This document shows positions 34,794 through 43,054 of a DNA stretch of 64,000 nt, in pieces (position 1 is the first letter of the stretch; each line of letters starts with the position of its first letter). Both the position numbers and the translations under genes were made by a program. Source of the DNA: Actinomycetospora callitridis (lineage in GTDB: Bacteria; Actinomycetota; Actinomycetes; Mycobacteriales; Pseudonocardiaceae). The notes beneath the pieces were generated by a model that did not search any database, was not told the origin of the DNA, and saw only the letters and a program-made list of their open reading frames with translations. The stretch is taken from NCBI RefSeq assembly GCF_028737265.1, contig NZ_JAQZAK010000001.1, positions 558,001 to 622,000 on the forward strand, in the 5' to 3' direction.

Positions 34794-35348
34794 ATGGGCC
34801 GCTTGATGTACTCGATGATGACGACGCTCGACGGCTACACCGCGGACGCCGACGGCGACTTCGGCTGGGGCATCGAGCAGGACATGGAGCTGCACCGCTA
34901 CTTCGAGGAGCTGATGCGGCCGGTCCGCACCTTCCTCTACGGCCGCCGGATGTACGAGACGATGGTCTTCTGGGAGACCGCCCACGAGCTGCCCGACGAG
35001 CCGCCCGAGATGGCCGAGTTCGCACGGACCTGGCAGGCGGCCGACAAGATCGTGTTCTCGAAGACGTTGGACACCGTGTCCAGCGCCCGGACCACGATCG
35101 CCCGCGACCTCGATCCCGACGCGATCCGGGCGCTCAAGGAGACCGGCGACCTCACCGTCGACGGCCCCGGGCTCGCGGCCGCGGCGCTCGCGGCCGGGCT
35201 CGTCGACGAGATCGGGCCGATCGTCGTCCCCGTCGTCGTCGGCGGCGGGACGCGCTTCCTCCCCGACGGCGTCCGCCTCGACCTCGAGCTCGTCGAGGAA
35301 CGGCGCTTCGACAGCGGGGCGGTCCACCTGCGCTACCGGACTCGTTAA
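34794..35348 (+). CDS. Dihydrofolate reductase family protein (RibD C-terminal-like)
   Basis: This 184-residue protein has the RibD C-terminal/DHFR-like fold widespread in actinobacteria: MMTTLDGYTAD at the start, FLYGRRMYETMVFW in the middle, LTVDGPGLAAAAL and VVPVVVGGGTRFLP near the end. Such proteins bind NADPH, but most have unknown substrates and are not true folate enzymes. ATG follows GAGGAGGCG. Upstream, TTGC-N5-GCAA (34761-34773) is a small inverted repeat that could be an operator. It ends 11 nt before the siderophore-interacting gene. Confidence 0.9.
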   Translation: MGRLMYSMMTTLDGYTADADGDFGWGIEQDMELHRYFEELMRPVRTFLYGRRMYETMVFWETAHELPDEPPEMAEFARTWQAADKIVFSKTLDTVSSARTTIARDLDPDAIRALKETGDLTVDGPGLAAAALAAGLVDEIGPIVVPVVVGGGTRFLPDGVRLDLELVEERRFDSGAVHLRYRTR

Positions 35349-35359
35349 CGTCTCGGGCC

Positions 35360-36160
35360 ATGGTGGTCCGCGACGCCCCGGTCGTCTCGCACGTCGAGCA
35401 CTCCGAGCACGCCCGGCGGCCGCGGCGCGTCGAGGTGGTCGAGGTGCTCGACGTGACCCCGCGGATGCGCCGCGTGCGCCTCGCCGGCGACCTGCACGAC
35501 CTGCCGGTCACCGGCCCGACCGACCACGCCAAGCTCTTCTTCCCGCCGGCGCCGGGGGAGGAGCCGCCGGAGCCCCGGCTGACCGCACGCGGGCTCGCCG
35601 CCCCGCCGGCGGGTACGCCCCGGCCCTACCGGGAGTACACGCTGCGCCGTCACGACCCCGCCGCGGGCACCGTGGACGTCGACCTCGTGCGCCACGGCGG
35701 CGGGCTCGCCGGGACGTGGGCCGAGGACCCGCGCGGTGCCCTGTGGCTCTACGGGCCCCGCTCGAGCGCGTCGGTCGCGGCGCGGGACTGGTACCTGCTC
35801 GGGGGTGACGAGACGGCCCTGCCTGCGCTCGCCCGCTGGCTCGACCAGCTGCCCCCGGTGCCGGTCACCGTCGCGGTCGAGGTCGCCGACGCCGCCGAGG
35901 AGGCCTACCTCGCCGACGTCCCGTCGCACGTCACCGTGCACTGGCGCCACCGCGACGGCGCCCCGGCGGGCACCACGGGCCTGCTCGACGACGTCGTCGC
36001 GGGTTTCACGCCCCCGCCCGGCGAGGGCTTCGCGTGGATGGGGGCCGAGGCGGGCGAGCTGCGCCCGGTCCGCCGGCGCCTGCGGGCGATCCTGCCGACC
36101 GCCGCGGTCGACCTCGACGGCTACTGGCGCCGCGGCGTGGCGGGCACGGGGCTGGGCTGA
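35360..36160 (+). CDS. Siderophore-interacting protein (ViuB-like ferric reductase)
   Basis: This 266-residue flavoprotein releases iron from imported ferric siderophores by reduction. The FAD-binding motif PYREYTLRR (RxYT), the GGDETALPAL segment and the C-terminal WMGAEAGELRPVRRRL (family GE/R box) are intact. Length is typical for ViuB/SIP. The gene is 19 kb from the siderophore locus near the right end and no iron box was seen in front of it; it follows the DHFR-like gene closely. It ends at a conserved 42-bp palindrome. Confidence 0.93.
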   Translation: MVVRDAPVVSHVEHSEHARRPRRVEVVEVLDVTPRMRRVRLAGDLHDLPVTGPTDHAKLFFPPAPGEEPPEPRLTARGLAAPPAGTPRPYREYTLRRHDPAAGTVDVDLVRHGGGLAGTWAEDPRGALWLYGPRSSASVAARDWYLLGGDETALPALARWLDQLPPVPVTVAVEVADAAEEAYLADVPSHVTVHWRHRDGAPAGTTGLLDDVVAGFTPPPGEGFAWMGAEAGELRPVRRRLRAILPTAAVDLDGYWRRGVAGTGLG

Positions 36161-36168
36161 CCGGCCCA

Positions 36169-36210
36169 CGTGAGTGATGTTCACGGCAATAGCCGGGAAT
36201 TTCACTCACG
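36169..36210. repeat. 42-bp palindromic element, copy 1
   Basis: The left half CGTGAGTGATGTTCACGGCA and the right half pair at 16 of 20 positions. The element matches 44700-44741 at 36 of 42 positions. It lies between convergent genes and supplies the last codons and stop (CGTGAGTGA) of the minus-strand membrane-protein gene. It is probably a bidirectional terminator belonging to a dispersed family. Confidence 0.8.
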
Positions 36211-36588
36211 TACGCGACCGATCCAGAGCAGGCCCAGGATGGGCAGGATCACGGGGACGAAGCCGTAGCCGACGCCGAAGTCCGACCAGACCGTCGGGTC
36301 GGGGAAGTCCTCGGGCCGCAGCAGGGACAGCGTGCCGATCCCGAGCACGCCGACGAGCTCCACGACGACCGCGACGAGCGCCACCCGCCGGGCACCGCGC
36401 CCCAGGGCCACGGCCGCGACGAGGTAGACGGCCGCCGCGAACGCCGAGAGCAGGTAGGCCTCCGGCGCGCGCTCGAACTGCACCGCGATCTGGTAGATCG
36501 CCCGGGCGCCCGCCGAGATCGCGAACACCACGTAGACCACGAGCAGCACCCGGCCGGGACCGGCCGACAGCGACCGGGTCTCAGGCAC
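36202..36588 (-). CDS. Small membrane protein at the end of the carrier-protein operon
   Basis: This 128-residue protein has about four membrane segments (residues 12-34, 43-62, 66-88 and 106-124). No known family motif is visible. It starts at a GTG overlapping the end of the gene upstream by 8 nt and stops inside the 42-bp palindrome. Its place at the end of the biosynthetic operon permits an export or resistance role, but this is guesswork; such paired membrane proteins also occur alone in actinobacteria. Confidence 0.72.
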   Translation of the reverse strand: MPETRSLSAGPGRVLLVVYVVFAISAGARAIYQIAVQFERAPEAYLLSAFAAAVYLVAAVALGRGARRVALVAVVVELVGVLGIGTLSLLRPEDFPDPTVWSDFGVGYGFVPVILPILGLLWIGRVRE

Positions 36589-36952
36589 CGGTCACCGTCC
36601 AGACCTGCCCCGTGCGCAGCGACAGCACCGCGAGCGTGACGCCCGCGACCGCGAGCACCACCGAGCCGTAGCGGGTGCGCTCGCCGTGGGCCAGCGCCGC
36701 GCCGATGGGCAGCACCACCAGCGTCGCGATCAGGTAGCCGACGATCTCGACGACGGCGCCCGCCGACCGCCCGCCCAGCACGACGAGCCCGACGACGAGC
36801 ACGAGCGCCTGCACGAGCGCGACGGCCTCGAGCGCCAGCAGACCGATGCGGTGCGCCTTGGTCGGGGCCTGGCCGACGGCCGCGGACACCGCGCACCACA
36901 GCGCCCACGCCAGCGCGAGGGCGAGCACCGCGAAGGTGAGGCCGGCGATCAC
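36581..36952 (-). CDS. Small membrane protein, partner of the preceding one
   Basis: This 123-residue protein has about four membrane segments (residues 2-24, 37-60, 66-88 and 95-115) with a conserved-looking basic loop APTKAHRIG. It starts at GTG 32 nt downstream of the carrier-protein stop and overlaps the next membrane gene by 8 nt. Function unknown; the two proteins may form one complex. Confidence 0.72.
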   Translation of the reverse strand: MIAGLTFAVLALALAWALWCAVSAAVGQAPTKAHRIGLLALEAVALVQALVLVVGLVVLGGRSAGAVVEIVGYLIATLVVLPIGAALAHGERTRYGSVVLAVAGVTLAVLSLRTGQVWTVTGA

Positions 36953-36984
36953 GCGCGGCAGCCTACGAGCCGGTCATCCGGCAC

Positions 36985-37242
36985 TCATCCCGTCACCCCG
37001 ACCTCGGCGAGGAACGCGGCCATCGCGTCGACGCTGCGGAACCGCTCGATGTCGAAGTCGTCGAGCGGCAACCGGCAGCCGAAGGTGTCCTCGATCCCGA
37101 CGATCAGCGTCACCAGCGCCAGCGAGTCGATCAGGCCGTCGGCGACGAGATCGGTGTCGGACGAGGGCACCTCGACGCCGAGCCGGTCACGCACCAGGTC
37201 GATCAGCTGGTCGTTCACCGCTCCGGTGCTGGCGTCCGGCAT
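36985..37242 (-). CDS. Free-standing peptidyl/acyl carrier protein
   Basis: This 85-residue carrier has the phosphopantetheine attachment serine in ADGLIDSLALVTLI (Ser40), within the usual four-helix length. It would carry an aminoacyl or acyl group as a thioester. ATG is preceded by AGGAGG. It begins 2 nt after the adenylation-enzyme stop, which is the probable loading partner. No condensation or thioesterase domain is encoded in the operon, so the product must leave through the GNAT, carbamoyltransferase or another enzyme. Confidence 0.92.
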   Translation of the reverse strand: MPDASTGAVNDQLIDLVRDRLGVEVPSSDTDLVADGLIDSLALVTLIVGIEDTFGCRLPLDDFDIERFRSVDAMAAFLAEVGVTG

Positions 37243-37244
37243 GG

Positions 37245-38834
37245 TCAGCGTCCTCCTGTCGCGGCGCGCGCGGGGGTGAAGCGCTCCCGCAGCGCCGGGC
37301 GGTCGATCTTGCCGTTGACGTTGTGGGGCAGGTCGTCGAGCTCGGCCCACCGCGCGGGCACCATGTAGCGCGGCACGAGCTCGGCGACGGCGGTGCGCAG
37401 CTCGGTGGGCGGGAGCTCGTGGCCCTCCGCCACCGAGTAGGCGCAGCAGATCGTCGTGCCCTCGAAGCCGCCGGTGTCGACGCCGACCACGGCGCACTCC
37501 CGGATGCCGGCGACGGTGGCCAGCGCGGCCTCGATCTCGCCGAGCTCGATGCGGTACCCGCGGCTCTTGATCTGCGAGTCGGCGCGTCCGAGGAAGTGCA
37601 CGACGCCGTCGACGTCGGCGCGCGCCAGGTCGCCGGTGCGGTAGAGCCGCTCGCCCGCGACGGGGTCGGCGCGGAACGCGGCCGCGGTCTTCTCCGGGTC
37701 GCGCCAGTACCCGGGCGAGAGCCCGGCGCCGCCGATCCAGAGCTCGCCCGTCTCGCCCGCGGGTACCGGGGCCATGGCCTCGTCGAGGACGTGCAGCTCC
37801 TCGCCGTCGCACGCCCGGCCGATCGGCACCGGCAGGGTCTCGTCGGCGGGGACCTCGGGCACGTCGAAGAAGCTCGACGCGATGGTGGCCTCGGTGGGGC
37901 CGTAGAGGTTGGTGAACCGGACGTGGGGCAGCCGGCGCATCCAGTGCGCGAGCACCGGCGTCGGCAGCACCTCGCCGCACCACAGGAGCCGCTCGAGGGC
38001 CGGGAAGTCGTCCTGGGCGACCGCGTCGAACCGCGCGAGGTAGGTCAGCACGCTCGGCACCGAGAACCACTGGGTGAGCGCGCGGTCGCGGATGAACGCC
38101 GCCGTGCCGCGCGGGTCGATGCCCAGCGGCGCCGGGACGAGGTGCAGCTCGGCGCCCGCGGCGAGCGTCGCGTAGATGTCGAAGGTCGACAGGTCGAAGT
38201 GCAGCGGCGGGTGCCCGGAGATCCGGTCACCGGGCTTCGGGCCGAAGTGGCGCAGCGCCCAGTCCACGAACGCGAGCACCGTGTCGTGGGTGATCATCAC
38301 GCCCTTGGGCGCGCCGGTGGAGCCGGACGTGAAGAGCAGGTGGGCGAGGTCGGCGGGCGCCGCTCCGGGCGCGTCGGCGGGCGCCGCGAGCAGGTCGGCG
38401 CGCGTGAAGGCGGCCGGAGTGAAGGCGGCGTGGGCGTCGTCGATCGCCCCGACCACCGGGAGCGGGCCGGGCAGCTCGGCGAGCACCTCGTCGAGCAGGG
38501 CGCGCGACCCGGCGTCGACCAGCACCACCTCGGGCTCCGCGGCCCCGACGATCCGCGCGACCCGCGAGGCCGGCCCGGCCGGGTCGACCGGCACGTAGGC
38601 GCCGCCGGCCCGCAGCGTCCCGATCAGCGCCGCGACCGTCCACGGCGCCTTCTCCGCGAGCACGCACACCCGCGCGCCCGGCGTCAGGCCGTGCGCGAGC
38701 AGCACGTGGGCGACCCGGTTCACCGCGGCGTCGAGCTCGGCGTAGGTCAGGGTCTCGTCGACGCCCACGAGCGCGGGCCGGTCGGCGTGCCGGTCGGCGG
38801 ACGCGGCGAGCAGGTCCTGGAGGTGGCGGGTCAT
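37245..38834 (-). CDS. Stand-alone amino-acid adenylation enzyme
   Basis: This 529-residue NRPS-type adenylation enzyme should activate an amino acid and load the adjacent carrier. Core motifs are complete: LLFTSGSTGAPKG (about 167-178), FDLSTFDIY (213-221), NLYGPTEAT (309-317), YRTGDLAR (398-405), QIKSRGYRIELGEIE (421-435) and the catalytic lysine in NVNGKIDR (Lys509). The pocket Asp (in FDLS) is kept, consistent with an alpha-amino acid; the following pocket residues Leu and Phe do not settle the substrate by eye. The ATG overlaps the oxidoreductase stop (ATGA). Confidence 0.93.
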   Translation of the reverse strand: MTRHLQDLLAASADRHADRPALVGVDETLTYAELDAAVNRVAHVLLAHGLTPGARVCVLAEKAPWTVAALIGTLRAGGAYVPVDPAGPASRVARIVGAAEPEVVLVDAGSRALLDEVLAELPGPLPVVGAIDDAHAAFTPAAFTRADLLAAPADAPGAAPADLAHLLFTSGSTGAPKGVMITHDTVLAFVDWALRHFGPKPGDRISGHPPLHFDLSTFDIYATLAAGAELHLVPAPLGIDPRGTAAFIRDRALTQWFSVPSVLTYLARFDAVAQDDFPALERLLWCGEVLPTPVLAHWMRRLPHVRFTNLYGPTEATIASSFFDVPEVPADETLPVPIGRACDGEELHVLDEAMAPVPAGETGELWIGGAGLSPGYWRDPEKTAAAFRADPVAGERLYRTGDLARADVDGVVHFLGRADSQIKSRGYRIELGEIEAALATVAGIRECAVVGVDTGGFEGTTICCAYSVAEGHELPPTELRTAVAELVPRYMVPARWAELDDLPHNVNGKIDRPALRERFTPARAATGGR

Positions 38835-39874
38835 GCGCGGGCCGCCGCTCCGGCGCGGGCGAACACCTCGCCCGCGTGGCCGAGGTCCTCGGCCGCCGGC
38901 GGGATGTCGAGCACGAACACCTCGGTGCCCCGCTCGACGTAGCGCGCGACCTCGGCGGCGACGCGGTCGTGCGAGCCCACCAGGTAGGGGCAGAACGACT
39001 GGTAGTTCTCGAACGGGCCGAGCCAGTAGGGGTCCGGTTCGGCGCCGAGGTCGGCCTGCGGGGTCGGGGCCGTGTTCCGTGCTGAATCCCGGGCGGCGGC
39101 GAGCTGGTGGTGCCAGTGCGAGTCGGAGACGCGCATGGCCATGGCGTGGGCGACCTGGCCGGCGCGGTCGACCGGGAAGCGCTCGTGGGCCACGCGCCAG
39201 GCCTCGTCGGCGTCGTCGCGGGCGATGATGCCCATCCGGACGCCGCCGCCGGTCGGGGCGTCGGCGTCGGCGACGGAGCCCGCGCCGAGCGGCTCGGGGT
39301 AGCGGATGGGCGTCGCGCCGATCGCCTCGGCCGCGGCCCGGCCGGCGGGGGACGAGCCCGAGATCAGCACCTCGGGCATGAGCTCGGGGGGAAGCGCCGG
39401 GGCCAGGCGCAGGTTGTGCACCTGGTGCCAGCGCCCGTCGACCGTCACCGTCTCCCCGCGCAGCAGGGCCGTCAGGATCTGCGTGTACTCGACGGTCCGG
39501 GCGTAGCGGTCGTCGTGCTCGGTCCGGTCCCCGAGCGCGACGAGGTCGTTCTTGAACCCGCCGGCCAGCATGTTCAGGTGCACGGAGCGGCCGTGCAGGT
39601 ACGCCAGCGACGACACCATCGACGCCGCGGTGTACGGGTGCATGTACACCGGCTGGACCGCGACGAGCGGGGCGAGCCGCTGCGTCGCCGCGATCGCCGT
39701 CTGCGACACCAGCCACGGGTCGGCGATGCCGTTGTCGGTGTAGACGAGCATCCCCGCGCAGCCGGCCTCCTCGCTCCAGCGCGCGGTGGCGGCCACCGCG
39801 TCGAGGTAGTCGGCCGCCGGCACGTCCTTGGACTGCGGGCACGTCGAGTAGACCGTGAGTCCGGTCGGGGTCAT
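38831..39874 (-). CDS. LLM-class flavin-dependent oxidoreductase
   Basis: This 347-residue luciferase-like monooxygenase has the SsuD-like barrel: LVYTDNGIADPWLVSQTAIA, LVAVQPVYMHPYTAA, LNMLAGGFKNDLVALGD and a C-terminal VFVLDIPP strand. It uses reduced FMN or a related flavin (F420 is less likely given the NMLAGGF box). In this operon it probably oxidises a carrier-bound amino acid or the released product, as LLM enzymes do in several peptide and alkaloid pathways. Both ends overlap its neighbours by 4 nt (ATGA). Confidence 0.92.
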   Translation of the reverse strand: MTPTGLTVYSTCPQSKDVPAADYLDAVAATARWSEEAGCAGMLVYTDNGIADPWLVSQTAIAATQRLAPLVAVQPVYMHPYTAASMVSSLAYLHGRSVHLNMLAGGFKNDLVALGDRTEHDDRYARTVEYTQILTALLRGETVTVDGRWHQVHNLRLAPALPPELMPEVLISGSSPAGRAAAEAIGATPIRYPEPLGAGSVADADAPTGGGVRMGIIARDDADEAWRVAHERFPVDRAGQVAHAMAMRVSDSHWHHQLAAARDSARNTAPTPQADLGAEPDPYWLGPFENYQSFCPYLVGSHDRVAAEVARYVERGTEVFVLDIPPAAEDLGHAGEVFARAGAAARA

Positions 39875-40980
39875 GCGGCTTCCCTCCCGCGCCAGAGCAG
39901 GTGGTGGCCCATCCACCACTCGCCGTCGAGCCTGGTCAGCAGCGTGTCGTCGGCGTCGAGCGCCGCGAGCACGCCGGTGTCGTCGGAGTCCACCAGCGCC
40001 CAGGCGCTCGGCCGGACCACGCAGCGGCGCCGGCGCACCGCGTCGGCGAGCGACGGCTCGAGCCGTCCCGCCACCGCGGCCGCGCCGCGCGCGTCGGCCT
40101 CGGCGATGAGGTGGTCGAGCACCGGGCCCGGGTCGGGACCGGTGGCCGCGAGCTGCTGGACCTGCGCGATCCCGCCCGTGGGCACGAAGGCCACGTACCA
40201 GCCGAGCACCCGGCCGTTGCGCCCCCGCACCAGGCGGCGCAGCACCTCGCCGCGGACCGGGACGACCGCGTCGAGCTCGGCGAACAGGCCGGTCAGGTAC
40301 GGCTCGTCGTAGTCCGGGTGCAGCCGCCAGTGCCGCGGGGCCGAGGACGTCTGCTCGAGCAGGCCCTCGACGGTCAGGGGCTCCGCGGTGACGTCCGGGT
40401 CCGACGCCGGGGCCGGGCGGGCGCCGATGCGGGGGATCCGCCGGGCGAGCGCGTCCAGCCCGCCGCCGACGCTGCGCAGCGGACCGGGGACGGGTCGGCC
40501 GCGGTCGCCGAGCAGCGACGCGACCGTCGACGTCGGGCGCAGCACGCGGTACCAGCCGAACGACGGCGCCGTGCGGACCCGGCCGCGCAGCGTGCGCCAG
40601 ATCTGGCGCATGTAGTCGGTGGCCCCGTCGGTGATCGTGAGGTCCTGCGGGCCCTGCATGTAGGTGCGGGTCAGCAGCGCGCCGATGCCGGGGTTCGACG
40701 GCTCGGCGACGAGGTGCCCGGAGCAGCCCACGCGCAGCGCCCGGCCGTCGAGCCGCACCCGGCGCGGGTACGAGCCGAGGAAACCGATGATCGCGCCGTC
40801 GCCGCCCTCGGCGACCAGCGGCGGGATGTCCGGGTCGGTCCACACGGCGTCCAGGCACAGGCGCTCGAGGTAGCCGACGAGCGGCGCCGGCGGCGTGGCG
40901 CCACCCGACCGCGCGACGCGCTCGTAGAGCGAGGCGACGGCGGGCAGGTCCTCGCGCGTCAGGGGTCGGATCGCGCTCAT
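39871..40980 (-). CDS. GNAT-fold acyltransferase-like protein, double-length
   Basis: This 369-residue protein has an N-terminal GNAT-like half (IRPLTREDLPAVASLYERVA, then IIGFLGSYPRRVRLDGR and HLVAEPSNPGIGALLTR) and a second, more diverged half (after about residue 200) ending GRNGRVLGWYVAFVPTG. Tandem GNAT repeats occur in antibiotic-modifying and exopolysaccharide-related enzymes. It could acylate the pathway product or transfer the carrier-bound group. The acceptor is unknown. It overlaps the carbamoyltransferase stop (ATGA). Confidence 0.82.
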   Translation of the reverse strand: MSAIRPLTREDLPAVASLYERVARSGGATPPAPLVGYLERLCLDAVWTDPDIPPLVAEGGDGAIIGFLGSYPRRVRLDGRALRVGCSGHLVAEPSNPGIGALLTRTYMQGPQDLTITDGATDYMRQIWRTLRGRVRTAPSFGWYRVLRPTSTVASLLGDRGRPVPGPLRSVGGGLDALARRIPRIGARPAPASDPDVTAEPLTVEGLLEQTSSAPRHWRLHPDYDEPYLTGLFAELDAVVPVRGEVLRRLVRGRNGRVLGWYVAFVPTGGIAQVQQLAATGPDPGPVLDHLIAEADARGAAAVAGRLEPSLADAVRRRRCVVRPSAWALVDSDDTGVLAALDADDTLLTRLDGEWWMGHHLLWRGREAA

Positions 40981-42746
40981 GCGGTGCTGCGTGTCCCCTC
41001 GACGACGTACCCCTCGATGTAGAGCCGGTCCAGCGCGATGCCGGCGAAGGTGTCGAGCGCGGTGCCGGGATCCATGATCAGCGGCTGGCCCTTGACGTTG
41101 AACGACGTGTTGACGACGACGCCCGCCCCGGTGCGGGCCTTGACCTCCCGCAGCAGCCGGGCGAAGCCGGGGGCGAGGTCGTCGCGCACCGTCTGGATCC
41201 GCGCCGAGTCGTCGGCGTGCACGATGCCCTCGACCACGGTGCGCGCCTCGGGCCGGACCTGCGCGGTGCAGAGCATGTAGCGGTCGGGCTCGAAGCCGCG
41301 GGTGACGAAGAGGCGGTCGACGTCCTCGTCGAGCACCGCGGGGGCGAACGGGCGGAACGCCTCGCGGAACTTCACCGCCCCGTTGATCCGCTCCTTGATC
41401 CGGTCGCCGTCGGGGCGGGCGAGGATCGAGCGGTTCCCCAGCGCCCGGGGCCCGAACTCCATGCGCCCGTGGAACCAGGCGACGATCCGGTCGGCGGCGA
41501 TGTCCGCGGCGGCCCCGGCGAAGTACTCCGCGGTCACGCCGACGTGGGTCCACCGCAGGTCGGGGCGGGCCTCGAGGGCCGCGCGCACCTCGTCGGGGTC
41601 GTAGCGCGGGCCCAGGTAGGGGTCGAACGCGCCGGTGACCGGGGCGAGCCCGCCGCCCTCACTCCCCTCACAGCGGGCGACGTGCCAGGCCGCGCCGAGC
41701 GCGGTGCCGTCGTCGCCGGAGGCGGGCTGGACGAACATCGCGTCCACGCCCGGCAGCGCGGCGATCGACTGGTTGGACTTGCAGTTGAGGAAGGTCCCGC
41801 CGGCGAGGCACAGGTTCCGCTCGCCGGTGCGCTCGAGCCACACGGAGGTCAGCTCGACGAGCAGCGTCGTCAGCCGCTCCTGCAGGGCGGCGGCGAAGTC
41901 GGCCTCGTCGCGGTGGATGTCGCCGTCCGGCGTCCGCGGGGTGAACGAGGCCTCGGCCAGGTACGCGCGGGCGTGCGGGTAGCCCTGCTCGGCGTCGGCG
42001 AGACCGTTCGTGGGCCAGTCGACGGTCACCGTGCCGCGGTCGGCGTCGACGCGGGCGAGCTTCTCGAACACCGGGCGGAAGCGCTCGGGGTCGCCGTACG
42101 GGGCGAGCCCCATGACCTTGTACTCGTCGTTGTTGAACTGGAAGCCGAGGAACCGGGTCGCGATCGAGTAGAGGATGCCCAGCGACGACGCGATCGGCGT
42201 GGTGTGCAGCCGCTCGAGCGACCCGTCGACGGCCCGGAACACCGAGAGCGACTCGGTCTCGCCCATGCCGTCGCTGACGATGCACAGCGCGCGGTCGAAC
42301 CCGCTCGGCACCAGCGCGGACTCGGCGTGCGCCTCGTGGTGGCGCACGGGGCGGAAGCGCTCGGCCACGCGGGTCCAGCCCAGGCCGGTGAGCCCGTCGA
42401 TCACGGTGGCGCTCGAGTACACCTCGTCGAACGGGGCGCCGGTGATCTCGAAGGCGCGGCGGTGGCGCTCGTAGTCGAAGCCGTGGGCGATCAGGTCGAC
42501 GTCGTCCGGCGTGACCCCGGCCTCGCGCAGGCACCACGCGATCGCCTGCTCGGGCAGGCGTCCCGTGCCCTTCTCGCCGGTGAACCGCTCCTCGGACGCG
42601 GCGGCGACCAGACGGCCGTCGACGACGAGCGCCGCGGCGCTGTCGAGGCCCTGGACGATCCGCTCGTCGAGGGGGGAGAGGTCGGGGTGGGTGCGGCGCA
42701 GGTGCTCCTGCGCGCGCGGCAGGCCGGAGAGACCCAGGACGATCAC
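40977..42746 (-). CDS. O-carbamoyltransferase, NodU/CmcH/TobZ family
   Basis: This 589-residue enzyme transfers a carbamoyl group from carbamoyl phosphate, via carbamoyl-AMP, to a hydroxyl of a secondary metabolite. Metal and ATP-site features include HGFDYERHRRAFE, RHHEAHAESAL, SDGMGETES and AGGTFLNCKSNQ. The C-terminal YrdC-like domain has the signature FHGRMEFGPRALGNRSIL and VVNTSFNVKGQPL. Full length for the family. GTG at 42746 follows GAGGGGAA. As the first gene of a coupled seven-gene operon it marks the pathway as specialised metabolism; CmcH and TobZ act on cephem and aminoglycoside products. Confidence 0.95.
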   Translation of the reverse strand: MIVLGLSGLPRAQEHLRRTHPDLSPLDERIVQGLDSAAALVVDGRLVAAASEERFTGEKGTGRLPEQAIAWCLREAGVTPDDVDLIAHGFDYERHRRAFEITGAPFDEVYSSATVIDGLTGLGWTRVAERFRPVRHHEAHAESALVPSGFDRALCIVSDGMGETESLSVFRAVDGSLERLHTTPIASSLGILYSIATRFLGFQFNNDEYKVMGLAPYGDPERFRPVFEKLARVDADRGTVTVDWPTNGLADAEQGYPHARAYLAEASFTPRTPDGDIHRDEADFAAALQERLTTLLVELTSVWLERTGERNLCLAGGTFLNCKSNQSIAALPGVDAMFVQPASGDDGTALGAAWHVARCEGSEGGGLAPVTGAFDPYLGPRYDPDEVRAALEARPDLRWTHVGVTAEYFAGAAADIAADRIVAWFHGRMEFGPRALGNRSILARPDGDRIKERINGAVKFREAFRPFAPAVLDEDVDRLFVTRGFEPDRYMLCTAQVRPEARTVVEGIVHADDSARIQTVRDDLAPGFARLLREVKARTGAGVVVNTSFNVKGQPLIMDPGTALDTFAGIALDRLYIEGYVVEGTRSTA

Positions 42747-43054
42747 GGAGCTTCCCCTCGGTCTTGCGGACACGACGTTGTGAGCGTTCTCCACTATCGC
42801 GTGGGGGTCGGGCCCCGTGCTCCCGGGGGGTGCTCCGTGGAACGGTCACGGGTTGCGCTTCGTGACCGGACGGGACGGACCGGACGTGCTCCGGGCGACG
42901 GACCACACGCTCGGAGCAACGGTCTGCGCACGACATCCACGGTGCCCCGACGCCGGTCGGACGGGCGTGAGGCCGGGTATGGGGCCGGGTCCGGGGCCGG
43001 GGCCGGGTCCGGGGCCGGGCGTGAGCGGAGCGCGGGGCGGGCACACTCCCGGCC
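42747..43054. other. Divergent promoter region of the carrier-protein operon
   Basis: This 308-bp stretch separates the start of the biosynthetic operon from the divergent ABC-class ATPase gene. It should contain both promoters. I see no convincing gene. Its main feature is the G-rich hexamer repeat near the right end; a regulator site was not recognised. Confidence 0.5.
42981..43019 (+). repeat. GGGGCC/GGGTCC hexamer tandem repeat
   Basis: Six hexamers in the order GGGGCC, GGGTCC, GGGGCC, GGGGCC, GGGTCC, GGGGCC are followed by GGG, giving seven closely spaced G-runs, 36 nt before the ATPase start. The plus strand could fold into a G-quadruplex, and the tract is a likely slippage site. Confidence 0.75.

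Noticed and set aside
35349..35359. Iron box expected before the siderophore-interacting protein gene
   Set aside because: Only 11 nt separate it from the DHFR-like gene, and no TTAGG-type palindrome was seen before either gene.
42981..43019. Short direct repeats considered as a CRISPR-like array
   Set aside because: The units are 6 bp with no spacers and no cas genes nearby.
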